From Pardosa pseudoannulata (lineage: Eukaryota; Arthropoda; Arachnida; Araneae; Lycosidae): DNA of 64,000 nt. Below, one piece after another: positions 11,028-21,916 of this stretch (positions are counted from its first letter, which is position 1; every line of letters begins with the position of its first letter). Under the pieces are notes generated by a model, which was given only the letters and a program-made list of their open reading frames with translations, ran no database searches and was not told the origin of the DNA. The stretch lies in the NCBI GenBank assembly GCA_032207245.1, contig CM063504.1, positions 87,036,075 through 87,100,074 on the forward strand. The letters are read 5' to 3'. A program made the position numbers and the translations under genes.

Positions 11028-11255
11028 TCAGAGCGGTGTTATACTCCGCGTTTCAATACTCTTAATGCAATTCTGACGCTGAGAAATGTTTAACTGAGCT
11101 GCAGCATTGAGCTGACTCATTTTTGGTAACTTGTCATAACGATTTAAAATTTCGATCTTTTGTTTTAATATTAAATCATTTAGCTTTCTGGCTTCCATAT
11201 CGACAAGCTGCATGTATGCGAGCAAGGCATAAATTGTAAATAAGCTTCTTCTCAT
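11028..11255 (-). pseudogene. Relic of pogo/Tigger transposase N-terminus (CENP-B-type helix-turn-helix)
   Basis: The frame contains LILKQKIEILNRYDKL and MSQLNAAAQLNISQ, the two-helix pattern of the N-terminal DNA-binding domain of Tigger and CENP-B proteins (usual form LKEKLEIL...SQ..AA..F.IS). The frame ends in TGA TGA soon after, and no DDE catalytic region follows. It lies within an element with matching terminal repeats. Confidence 0.6.
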
Positions 11256-11636
11256 TTACTGTAAGAATGTGTTACCTTCTGCTTATCTGACAACCATTGA
11301 CTATTAACAGGGTGTGCGTATTTCTGAAAAATTCCAGGAACATGTAATTTCACACTCCTTTGATCATTCCCCATTTCCCTAGGTGGAAGAGGGAAAATTC
11401 TCGGAAATTAAAACAGGAGGGAAGGGAATGAAAAGTTTGGGTTCCTCCTTGACTACATTGTGAATATTCCTTTGCCAAATAAAATAAGGTTCGAAAACTG
11501 ATAACATTAACCTATGCAACGACCACATAAAGCGATCATTTTAACATACAAATGAATAGAGAAAATAGCAACAAAGTGATTTCGATAACAATAAGCGACT
11601 GATAATAATCGCGATCACATTAAGCAGAGTCCCCTG

Positions 11637-12249
11637 CATTTCCATTTTACGTATCATAATATCATTGCATTTTTTTACTATTGAGTTAAACATTATGTGC
11701 TTGTGTGTGTTTATTGAAATATCATATTAATGAGCTTGTGTTGAGATATCCATAATCCCTGTGGAATTTTTAGCCAATTCAATCTATTGAATGTCTTGTT
11801 TTATGCTGAAAGATGCATTTTAATTACGTTCCAGAAAATTTATTATTCAAATTAGTTGCATTATACAAGAAAAACAAGTACTGGCTTTACCTAAAAATGG
11901 AATAGGGTTTGAATCCTGTATCATAGTTACATTATAGTCTTTCTGTTGCAGAACTATGGTCCGCAGAACAGTAGTTGTCCTCCTAAATCACCTTGCTTTT
12001 CACGAGAAAAAAAAATTACAGTGCAAACATTTTTGGTATGAGGTTTGTAAACTCTCCGAGCGATTTGCGATGTTTCTACTTCCGACTGCAAGTCATACCC
12101 TAATCATCTGGATATGATTTCGCATGGGTCTCGTATAAGGAGCAGGTATGGAGACGAAATAATCAGCCGTAGAGGATTTCAAACTTAACAATGTTGATTT
12201 ATTACAACAAAAAAGAAAAAAACCATTTAAAGAAATATATATGTAAAGT
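11637..12249. other. No gene seen
   Basis: AT-rich sequence between the pogo/Tigger remnant and the GC-richer block at 12250; no supportable feature. Confidence 0.45.
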
Positions 12250-12664
12250 CGTCCAGAGAGGAGATTACTCTAGACCACCTGCTCATTTCAAAGTTCAGCC
12301 GGGATTCCCTTCCCGTTTCTTCTTTTCCAAACAGGAAACCTCGGTTTTAGGGGAGATCGACCCCCCCCCCTTTGACCTTTTTCCTTGGAGTAGCCGAAAC
12401 GCCCTTTGGCGCCCAGTCGACGCGCTCACACAAAGAACAATTCCTTTTCTCTGTCGGTGCGTTAACAAAACGGCACACTTGACACCTCTAATCGTCCGTG
12501 CGTCAAAAAGACCATTACTGGTACAACACTGCCGCTTTCAATTGTTCAAAAGAATAAAAGTTCGCCGGACCGCCGACAGTGACGGACATAACTCTTACAA
12601 GGCTGTTTTTTTTTTTTTTTTTTTTTTTTTTGTCCTAGATTTTAAAAAAGGTTGGCATACCCTG
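12250..12664. repeat. GC-richer block with poly(T) and a hAT-like end
   Basis: 12250-12600 is clearly richer in G and C than its surroundings and is open in one frame, but no domain is recognisable. It contains a C-run at about 12361-12370 and a T-run at 12606-12631. It ends at 12664 with the minus-strand sequence CAGGGTATGCCAACCTTTTT, a hAT-type terminus. Confidence 0.35.
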
Positions 12665-13528
12665 TTCTAAAACTTATGTTGTATTTTAAGTGTTCCTTAA
12701 AAAAAAAAAAATTAAAAATAGTCTATTTCAATTTATTTATAACACATTGTATGCGGGACATGTACTAGAACATTTTCTGACGATTGATACTTGAGCGCGG
12801 GTCACGTACTAGCGCGGGTTTTGCCGTATACCTCTTCATAAAGGAAAAGGCTTTTAACGTTACCACACTATAAAAAATTATTAGTTTTATGATTGCTCTT
12901 TTCATTTGTTTATAATGTAAAAACGTTTATATATAACTTAATCCGAAAAAATTAAAGCTATATACTACTATTTCTATTTGATTTTCCATATTTACGATAT
13001 TATTATAAATTTATCCACTAAAAATATTTTTGTTTACAAAAATCTTATGGTTGTTATTTATATATTTCTATTTATATATCTTAATATAAAATACGAAAAG
13101 TTGGTTAAAAAATTAAATAGTTTTCGATCTATGGAGATTTAACTGAATAACTAAATTTACGCGTAAAACACCCGCTCCCAGTACAATTCCGCTGCGAAAT
13201 GTACCCACACACAATGTGTTAATTTAACTGTAACCTTATAGGCCCCTAGATGGTTTAATGTTGGGTATCAAGAAGAGTAGAATTACGGATGGCCTTCTAA
13301 TCGTTTAGTTCATGTGCTTACAACTTGTAACAACTCGACGACCAAATTGGGAATGAAAGACTTAATTGGCAATGTTTTTTTTCCTTGTAAAATTCTGCAA
13401 AAGTAGGACAGAGGAAACAGTTTTAAATAATATTCATAATTTAATTAAAAACAAAGGTTTAATAATTTTAATTGCTTCAAGTATTTGGAGACATCTCATA
13501 TATGATACATTTTGGAGGTTTGTGATTA

Positions 13529-14255
13529 CAGTAGAAGCTCGATTATCCGAGCTAATTGGGACCGCTAGTACCTCGGATATCGGAAATCTCGGTTAATAGA
13601 AACAATGTATAAAAACCTTCTGTGCTTGCGAATTTAACTAACTTTTAAAGTACAAACAATAGAACGTTCTTTAAATGATAAAAATAAATATATATGAACT
13701 TATGTTTCACAGCTAAAAAGATTTAAAAAGAAAATCAACTCTAGTAGTGGCCGAACGATGGCCGATTGGTTAGGGTGCTGGCCTTCGGTACTGGAGTTCG
13801 TGGGCTCGAATCCCACATTGGCATGGATGTTCGTAGCCGTTTGGAATCGGCTTTAAGCTGTAGGTCCCGGTCTCATTAGCCCTCATGATGCAAAAAGTAA
13901 ACCGTAGCGCTCCAAACCAAACCAAACCAAACCAAAATCAACTCTAGAAGTGAATTTTAAAAAGTAAAATGGAATTTATTTAACTATACTTAGTTAAATA
14001 CTGGAAGACACATTTTCAAAAATAACACAAATCTCAAGAAAATATTGTATTTTTATAATTTAATATACATTAATTTGTTAAATTTGCAACAGTTGTTGGA
14101 AGTTGAGTGTTTTTGTGGGGAAGAAGTTCCTATAACACTGACAACGAACTAAAATGTGTGTAATTTTTCCAAACTCATTTTGGAAATGAGAAAAAAAAAT
14201 TAGACTTCGTTATTGACTCGGTTAACAGAAACCTCGGTTAATCGAGGTTATACTG
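13529..14255. mobile_element. pogo-like MITE, copy 1, interrupted by a SINE
   Basis: Flanked by TA. It begins CAGTAGAAGCTCGATTATCC, and its end mirrors this as ggttaatcgaggttatactg. The SINE at 13745-13933 is inserted in it. It shares internal sequence with copies 2 and 3. Confidence 0.78.
13745..13933 (+). mobile_element. Full-length tRNA-derived SINE inside a pogo-like MITE
   Basis: Complete head, body and four AAACC units. The TSD aaaatcaactctag lies at 13731-13744 and 13934-13947. The B-box has one change (GGCTCGAATCC). Confidence 0.88.
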
Positions 14256-16015
14256 TACTTGTATGTTTTAAATGTGAGGATGTACAAATAGAAACAGGAG
14301 AAAGTAGGAAATCAAAATAGAAAATCTTTTTTAAAGGTTCGGGAAAATAAAGCTCTTATAAAACAAATTTTGCAATTGTATAACAGATTGAAACTAATCA
14401 AAAAGCTATGACGCTCCCAAACAATTGAAAACGACCACTCAACAGTGTCAATTTATTTAAATTAGCATTGACAAGTGGAAAGAAGGAAAATATCTAAAGA
14501 TGAATTAAAGCTACTAATGTAATCAAAATACTTTTTTTAAGATCATCAAACATTATTTTAAGTAATGTTATCGAAGCCTAATATTTCTAAATAGCATTAA
14601 AATTGTTGTATAATAAAAATTATAGTAAACTAAAGTGACTTTCCTGATGAATGCGAACGTATTTTGAACGATGGAATCTTACGTGGACGAGGAATCTAGT
14701 TTAAGCGACAAATAGACGAGATAATAGTAGACGATTTTCAGACAAGTATAGAATTGTTTTGAGAAAATACTGAAACATCTCCTATATAATAATAGCCTAA
14801 GTTATCTGTTCGTCTTCGAATTTATGAAGCGGTTGGATCTCGAATGGATAGGCATCCATACTGGATTCTTGATGAGTTAGGGTTAGCAAAATTCAAAGCG
14901 AGTAAAGTTTATCTTTTCCTAAACTATCAATTTGATTTTAAAATAAATTGGTATTAATATGCCTCATATTACGGCGAAAAATACTGTCGCCTTTAAAACG
15001 TTCGAAATCCATCCCTTCCCTCCTTTTCGAGCGTTTAATGCCATTATATCAAGTCCCATTTTAAGAGCAGACGATAAAATTTATCAATTTATCACATAAT
15101 AAATAAGTTAAAATTTTTTTTAGCATTATGACGTCATTTCTTTTAACCATTTCAATAATTTATTTTAAATTATTTAAATATCGTCTGCATTATTTTCACA
15201 CGTTTTATCACTGAATATATATATTACGCAAATAATTTTCTTTTATATTTGTCTTAAATAATAGATTAGGTACATATGTGATAATTTTAAATTTAATCAT
15301 CGATTATTTTTTGTTGCAAGATAATTCTCAGCCAAAAAACAAACCATTTTTTACCTGCCTCATAGCGCACTTTACAATTGTGAAAAATTAAAAATTTTAC
15401 TGATCCCGCAATATGACGGGCTATATGCTAGTGCTTTAAATAAAAGTCATTTCAATAAAACACGAACATCTCTAGGAATATTTTGTTAATTTTATTGAAT
15501 AGAACGAGTATTTGGAACAGCAGACACAAAATTCTATTATTAGAACCCTGAATCGTTAATACGCAAATAGAACACGAAACTATTACTTGAACTATCGATT
15601 ATAGCTTCACTATTAATCGCCTTAGAATTTTAACCTTTTAAAGTGTTATTTATGTTCTGCTGTTGTGCGAGGTAACATGCTCAACAATCATTCTCTTCGG
15701 CTTGTCAGCAGGAAATTATTCCTAGCCGTTGATTTACGCAGAAATCGTGCGAGAATGAGGAAAAAATGCTATCTTCTTATTGAATTCCAGATACTTTTTC
15801 TTTAGTTTGGCTCTGTTTCTGAACTTTGACCTAAAGACATATTTAAGTGCATTGCCACGAATATGCAGATCTCTTTATAAAATAATTATTCTTGCAAGTG
15901 ATATTAAAAGGTGAGCTGTTTTGTTTTGTTGCTCCGATGTTCCCATAATTAGCAAAACTACTTGAATTATATTTAGCATTTAATCGCTTAACATTGTTAA
16001 GTGATATTATTGTCT
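14256..16015. other. No gene seen
   Basis: AT-rich, no recognisable domain in any frame, no delimited repeat. Confidence 0.45.
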
Positions 16016-16179
16016 ATAAGGCAATTTGTCGCAACGTCATAAACTACTGTAATGCCCTTCCCTTTCATTTTCATGTTTACAGCAGCCAATAGACAAACAA
16101 TAAACTGCCCTTCCGTTTGAAACTAAAGCCAGAATTGTCATAATTCGAGAATTTGCCCTACTGCGTGAAATCACCTTAT
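16016..16179. repeat. Short MITE-like repeat, copy 2
   Basis: 164 bp with the same orientation and termini (ATAAGGCAATTT ... AAATCACCTTAT) as 3152-3315. The flanking sequences are unrelated, so it is a dispersed element, not a segmental duplication. Confidence 0.75.
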
Positions 16180-16369
16180 AGTTAACAGGACCTTCTCATA
16201 ATTTAGGGCTCAATATTATAATGTATCGGTGGTAATGCAATAACCCGAAAATTTCATGACTGAATAATTAAGGTAAAAAATATTATCATATGATTTAGTC
16301 AATATGAAACGTAACAGGAAGTTACAATTTATATACGATGAAACTAATTACAGCAAATATCAAATTGAC

Positions 16370-16521
16370 CAGTAACGTACGCAGAATTTTTTCAAGGGGG
16401 GGGGGTCATAATTCTAAAAAATAATAGCCCGCATAATTTCTACTAAAATTTTTATTTTTGCCATTTTGTCTGACTCAAGGCGGGTTTAAACCCCTAACCC
16501 CCCCTTGCGTACGCCCCTAGT
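16370..16521. repeat. Foldback MITE with GTACGC ends, copy A
   Basis: Ends cagtaacgtacgcagaattt and, inverted, ctaggggcgtacgcaagg, with G- and C-runs just inside. Same orientation as copy B about 117 bp downstream. Confidence 0.7.
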
Positions 16522-16637
16522 TTTGCTGCACGAGAGATAAGATTTCAAAATAGTCATTGGTAATTGAATCTATCAGCTCCAGTATCGAAAGCCAAGCATT
16601 TTAGTTACGATGGAACATTGATTATTGCTTCTCAATG

Positions 16638-16792
16638 CAGTAGCGTAAGTAGAATTTTTTCAAGGGGGGGGAGGGGGGTTCATATTTCTAAAAAATAATA
16701 GCCCGCATAATTTCTACTAAAATTTTTATTTTTGCCGTTTTGTCTGAGCTTAAGGGGGGTTAAATTCCTACCCCCCCTTGAGTACGACCCTG
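16638..16792. repeat. Foldback MITE, copy B
   Basis: Shares aaaaaataatagcccgcata and tttctactaaaatttttat with copy A and has the same G-run/C-run layout. Its ends are more diverged (cagtagcgtaagtag ... gagtacgaccctg). Confidence 0.7.
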
Positions 16793-17119
16793 AAATTGAC
16801 AAATAATTATCAGTAAGGTTGATTGTAACCAGAAATGTAAAAATTAAAAAATAATGAAAATGGGAGCTAAAGTAATTTTTACTCCAATACCAATAGCTGT
16901 GTTATACAAGAGACAGTATAGTTTTTTTTTTTTTTTTTATCTCGACAGTATAGGTAAGTAATTAATTTGTCGACATGTCCCATACGCTTGATACCACTAA
17001 GTTGCTATAGAAATATAACAACATTCAGTTGTATAAATCTAACGGAAATTAACAAAATGTAAAATTACTGCTAACTTTTAAAGTACTGTGTCTTTATTAA
17101 CAGTTAGTTACTTTGTATA

Positions 17120-17420
17120 CAGGGTAAGCAAGAAATAAATTCCCCACTTCAGAGGGCTCTATAATACGTTCTATTGGTGCAAAGCTATACAATTGGAACT
17201 ACAGATAGTTCAAATAATGCGCTTGGCATTTATTGCATAAAAATTTTTAGTACAAAAATCGGCCTATTGGTGGCGTTGTAATACATATAAGTCATTTAAT
17301 ATGCTTTATAAATGTTAAATAAGATTAAAAAGTAGCATTAAAAGTGCTCAATATGTCCCCCTTCATATTTAACAATATGCTGTAATCGCTGAACCATATT
17401 TTCCACAGCTGACTGGAATT
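17120..17420 (-). mobile_element. 3' end of a mariner-type transposon
   Basis: The minus strand at 17338-17415 reads AVENMVQRLQHIVKYEGGHI and ends EHF-stop, the usual close of mariner-like transposases (GGHIEH). About 200 bp further on, the terminal-repeat-like acagggtaagcaagaaataa starts at about 17120. The rest of the element is missing, cut at the SINE fragment. Confidence 0.6.
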
Positions 17421-17431
17421 ACTTTTTGAAA

Positions 17432-17496
17432 TACGAGGGCTAATGAGACCGGGACCTACATGTTCGGAATCGGCTTTAAAGTTGATTCCGAACATG
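17432..17496 (-). mobile_element. Rearranged SINE fragment with fold-back
   Basis: Only the body acgagggctaatgagaccgg and the following bases remain. Next comes an inverted duplication of the segment catgttcggaatc (arms 17459-17471 and 17484-17496). Confidence 0.65.
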
Positions 17497-19394
17497 AGGA
17501 TACGGAAAAAATTGTTGGCTGAAATATATGACGGCTACCATCCTGTTTATACGCCTGAGGTTTCAGGATAATTCCTCGTGTATTTTTTTTTTTTTAGATA
17601 TTCAACAAAATGTCTAAAATCGCAAGTGACAGGTCATCATTGGCAATATAGTGTAGTATACCACATTTCATTCTTATAAAATTGCATAGATAATCTATCA
17701 AACAAATCAATATAGCTGAGAAAATATTTTGGGAAGTATATGATCTTTTGTAGTAGCTCAACTTAAATGAGTGACAATCCTTTGGGAGAGTGGGAATTCA
17801 GACTTTTTGTTTAGTAAAATTGCCAAGAATATCTTTACTCCACTACAGAGACAAATTTCTTCAGACATGCAAAGGAATATTAATAATTAAAAAAAAAACA
17901 CTTAGCATTAATTGAAAACTTTTTCTCTGCTGATAAGAACTGAGACTTAATATTTAATAAACAAACTCGGTGCAGAATATAGAGTACCATATTTCCTAAA
18001 TTAACTTGTCCCAAACACACTCAGATAAACACTCACCATGGTTATTCAAAATGAAGATGTATTATATTTTCTACTGAGAACTTCAAAGACCTCAAGCAAA
18101 TTTTTTTTGTATATTTAACAATGATCTTAACTTTTAATAAAGAACCTGGACCTAAATTACTTATTGCTACAACTCCCATCCCCTAGACTTGAAATGTAAT
18201 TAAATCAGTGACTTTTTATATCTATACCTCTTATTACTGTACAAATATTCTACTTACTTTCAAAGCTATTTAAAATATTATCTTCAAGAGCTCTAAAATA
18301 TTTATTGACAAAATTTTCTACCCTCACACGATTATATATGGAATATTTCATATGGAATTAAAATTTGAGCACATAAATGTACTAAAAAAATATTTTAACT
18401 GACAATCTATTAATTTGGATTTGACAATACCCCTTGTTCATGCCTAGCATACCTCCGGCTCTATGGAGAGCCATAGCTTGTAAACTCCCAGCCTGGATTA
18501 TACTTTTTTTATAGTTTATAATATCAGTTAGTCGTTCTTCTAATAAATTGGTTGACATAAAATAGAGTCTGCTCTTGTTTATTTGTTAATATTTTGACTT
18601 TCGCTTTTGTTGTCCTGGGCTACCAGTATAAATACTCCTTTTATTTCTATTTCAGAGTTTCACGATTTTCACATGCGATATTTTCTCTATGTGTAATTAC
18701 AGATAATTACTTGTACACATAGAGATTGAAAAAGTACTTTGCATTTAAAAAGGATATTTAGACAACTACAGGTGTTATTTTACATTTATTTTGGCATGAG
18801 CCATGATGTTGAGGCAGGTTTTCAATAATGGCAGCCTGTTTTCCTCATTGTAGCAAGTTCTGCCTTTTGAATGTAATTTTACTCTGGTATAACACAACTA
18901 TGAGTTTGCTATCCTTAAGGGAATGATATTTCTAATGGGTGTAATGTGGATTCATCTGCAAATGTGGCAAAATGGTCCAAGATCTTGGCTCTTCATTAGG
19001 ACATTAATGGTTTAAGGGCGTGATTTAGAGGTGTGTCGACAACAAAGAACTTTGCTTTGAGAAATGAACTTCGCTTATGTGGATACAAAGGGATTGTTTT
19101 CTCCGACACCACGATGTCTAAACTTTTGTGTCCTATAGTAGCGAAACAACGGACCAGACTGACAGCCAGAAATATGACCATCGGAACTACAAAAAGGAAT
19201 GCCGCGACATTGGATCTAGCTGATACGAATTCCAGACTCCTGGGTTTGCAGCCGGTGATTGTCTAGCCCAGACTAATCCAGTAGGTTGAAGGTGAGGTCA
19301 TCGCTAGATGATCCAATTATGAAATTGTGGGTGAGGCCCGTCCCCTAGAAAAGAGACGAAAGAAGATTTTTTTTTTTTTAAAGTTAGTTAGTAA
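17497..19394. other. No secure gene
   Basis: Mostly AT-rich. 19021-19266 is less AT-rich and open on the plus strand (GYKGIVFSDTTMSKLL and onwards) but matches no family I know. An imperfect hairpin lies at about 18687-18722. Confidence 0.4.
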
Positions 19395-19407
19395 CCAGAT
19401 AATTCGG

Positions 19408-19584
19408 TTTGGTTTGGTTTGGAGCGCTACGGTCTACTGTTTTGCACACGAGGGCTAATGAGACCGGGACCTACAGTTTAAAGCCGATTCCGAACGGCTA
19501 CAAACATCCATGCCATCAGCGGGATTCGAACCCACGAACTCCGGTTCCGAAGAGCAACGCTCTACCATTCGGCCATCGTTCGGC
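19408..19584 (-). mobile_element. Full-length tRNA-derived SINE
   Basis: Reverse copy with tail, body, B-box (gggattcgaaccc) and head. A 13-bp TSD, ccagataattcgg, lies at 19395-19407 and 19585-19597. The head variant reads ggccgaatggtagagcgttgc on the minus strand, differing from the 7267 copy, so at least two subfamilies exist. Confidence 0.87.
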
Positions 19585-20578
19585 CCAGATAATTCGGAAG
19601 TCGCTTGGCCAGTCTCTATCGGTTTTTTTTTTTGCTATAATCACACCTTGGGATCTCTGGAAATCTGTTGAGAGTAGCCAGAGTCAGCTACCTCGGAGGT
19701 CATCTTGACCATCCTCTCCATCGGAGAGTTTTTTTTAGCGAAAATCCCGCCTTGGGATATATCTCTTGCTGAGATTGAGAACGATACCCTCTGCCTTGGG
19801 TTTTCTTTTGATATAATCCTCTTCAGGATTGATTGCATATTCCTCTTAGGAACTCTGTGTTTGATATTCTTCGAAAAAACCAGTTGTTATTTCATATTAT
19901 CTCATCTACTTGAGAATACTTTCTACTTAATTACTTCAGAGAACTTCCACGCGAGCCACCGAATTATTTCTTCCGTCGGATCGCTAATATTTTGGCACGT
20001 CTCTATTCAGGCCTACATGTATCAAATCACATACCTGTGATCAGAATTTTTTTTGTGTGTATACAGAAATTATGTATATAGCAGAGGTGTAAATATATTC
20101 ATTATTCCAGAAACATCCGATTTTCATTGTGTCACCTAAAACAGGGACCGGCTGCATTACAATGCTTTGGATCTCAGTACCATTTACTAATTGGGATAAA
20201 ATATCCTCCTGTACAGCATTTAATTTAAAATGTTAAGAAAGGTTTATTTACATTTAAAAATTATAAATACTAGATAAGTTTAACTAGTTTACATAGAATT
20301 CCAGTCAGACAATCCCTCAAACAGAATCCATGTTTAGAACAAAATAATCATGAACAGCATGAAAATTTTACTTTTCGTTAAAACTATTTCTTCATACAGT
20401 CAGGAAGTGCTTTCTACCCTGATACTCATTATCAAGCACAAGATATATTTTTGTTCATAAAATATGCTTAATAAATTTTTTAAAAAATTATGGCAATTAG
20501 TTTTTAAATATAAAATAGTTGTTTAATATATGTTGCAATACTATAATTTTATTAATTTTCAGAAGCAGAGAATAACTG

Positions 20579-20617
20579 ATCCATAACCCTGTATCATTCT
20601 GATACAGGGTTATGGAT
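20579..20617. repeat. Perfect inverted repeat, 18-bp arms, 3-nt loop
   Basis: Arm atccataaccctgtatca, loop ttc, then the exact inverse. 39 bp in total, with no mismatch. Confidence 0.95.
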
Positions 20618-20938
20618 TGGTCCTACGAATATTTGTACAAAAAATGTGCACTAGAAACGGCATTGTAACTATAAAAGTAAACAGTCTTAACAACAAATTT
20701 GATGGCCAGGCAATGATGAATTTTGAAGCTTATTTAGTATTTTTAAATTTATCTGCTTGTAAATTTAACATTTTTTCAAATATGGTTAAAATAATAGGTA
20801 AACTATTATATACTTCAATTTAGTAAGTTATTAAAAATTTAGTATTAAAAATGCTTAATGTATATTTTATCTGTATGACTATTTTCCTTTATAACAGTAG
20901 TTTCTATAGACCCTCTGAGGACTGTATTACTAATAAGG

Positions 20939-21123
20939 TTTTGGTTTGGTTTTGGAGTGCTATGCTACAGTGTACTTTTTGCAACACGAGGGCTAATGAG
21001 ACCGGGACCTACTGCTTAAAGCCAATTCCGAACGGCTACGAACACCCATGCCATAGTGGGATTCAAACCCACAAACTTTGGTTCTGAAGGACTGCACCGA
21101 AACCATTCGGCCATCATTCGGTG
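20939..21123 (-). mobile_element. Full-length tRNA-derived SINE, diverged head
   Basis: Reverse copy with a tail of AAACC/AAAACC units. A 12-bp TSD, ttactaataagg, lies at 20927-20938 and 21124-21135. The B-box is changed to gggattcaaaccc on the plus strand. Confidence 0.85.
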
Positions 21124-21839
21124 TTACTAATAAGGGAGTATGTGGTAAATAAAAATTAATTTGAGGGTGCTTGTGCAGCATTTTGGTGGATCATGAAATG
21201 TTTAATAAGAAATAGAATAATTGTCACATTTATTATTTTTATGAAAGTTAAAATAAATAGCAATGAATAAACTGGTGGCCATTATTAGGTTAAAGATGAA
21301 GATTAGCTTTTTTGTTGTCAACACTTCATTAGTATATGATCTTTCACAAAGATTAAGATATTTTCCACTTGGTTATTAAAACCTTTTGTAAGTAAATTTA
21401 CAAACCCCCCATACTGATAGGATGTAATTTCTTGAATTCTTTACAAATGAAGAGGTGTTTGAACAAGGATGCTACAAATTCTGGTTACAGAAATATATAC
21501 CAATTTATATTCTGCCTTGTGGGTCACAGTACAAAAGCTGATAATTACTTGTCTTCTTATTTAGTAGAATGTGGATTTAACATAGTTAACAGCCTCATAA
21601 TGGAAAAAAGAAACTGGGAAAACAGTGCTCAGGACGATTTATGAATGTTACACATAGATTTCGATCATAAACTCATCAATCCGGCTTACCTGTCTCCTTA
21701 GTAGTAGTATTGAAAACTGTTTTTATAATTGAAAACACAAGGTAATAATTTCAATAAATATTACTTTAAAGATCTTTTTTTTTTATTTTACTATTAAAAA
21801 TATCAGTTAAAATTTTAATATTGTTATAATTGTATAGTT

Positions 21840-21916
21840 ATTTTCACTGGAGGATTCATGGCAAGGTATTTGGTATAAGCAAATGCGTATGGGCAAAAAA
21901 AATTTGGGAACTACTG
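21840..21916 (-). repeat. hAT-like terminal fragment
   Basis: On the minus strand it starts CAGTAGTTCCCAAATTTTTT, the common hAT end. Nothing further of the element could be delimited. Confidence 0.35.

Larger units (their letters stand above)
10234..11636 (-). mobile_element. pogo/Tigger-type DNA transposon remnant
   Basis: The left end is TA then CAGTGGACTCCGCTTAA. It is interrupted by the TTAA-flanked MITE and resumes tgtgatcag. The right end, gatcacattaagcagagtcc, closes with CCTG, the inverted counterpart. A CENP-B-like helix-turn-helix relic lies at 11028-11255 on the minus strand, near the 5' end of the transposase as expected. The right flank is CA instead of TA, and most of the transposase is lost. 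Confidence 0.72.

Noticed and set aside
12191..12670. 159-codon frame as a gene
   Set aside because: It ends in poly-Phe from a T-run, shows no domain, and overlaps a transposon-like terminus.
19021..19266. Plus-strand frame of 77 codons as a gene end
   Set aside because: No recognisable domain, poly(A) signal or partner exon.
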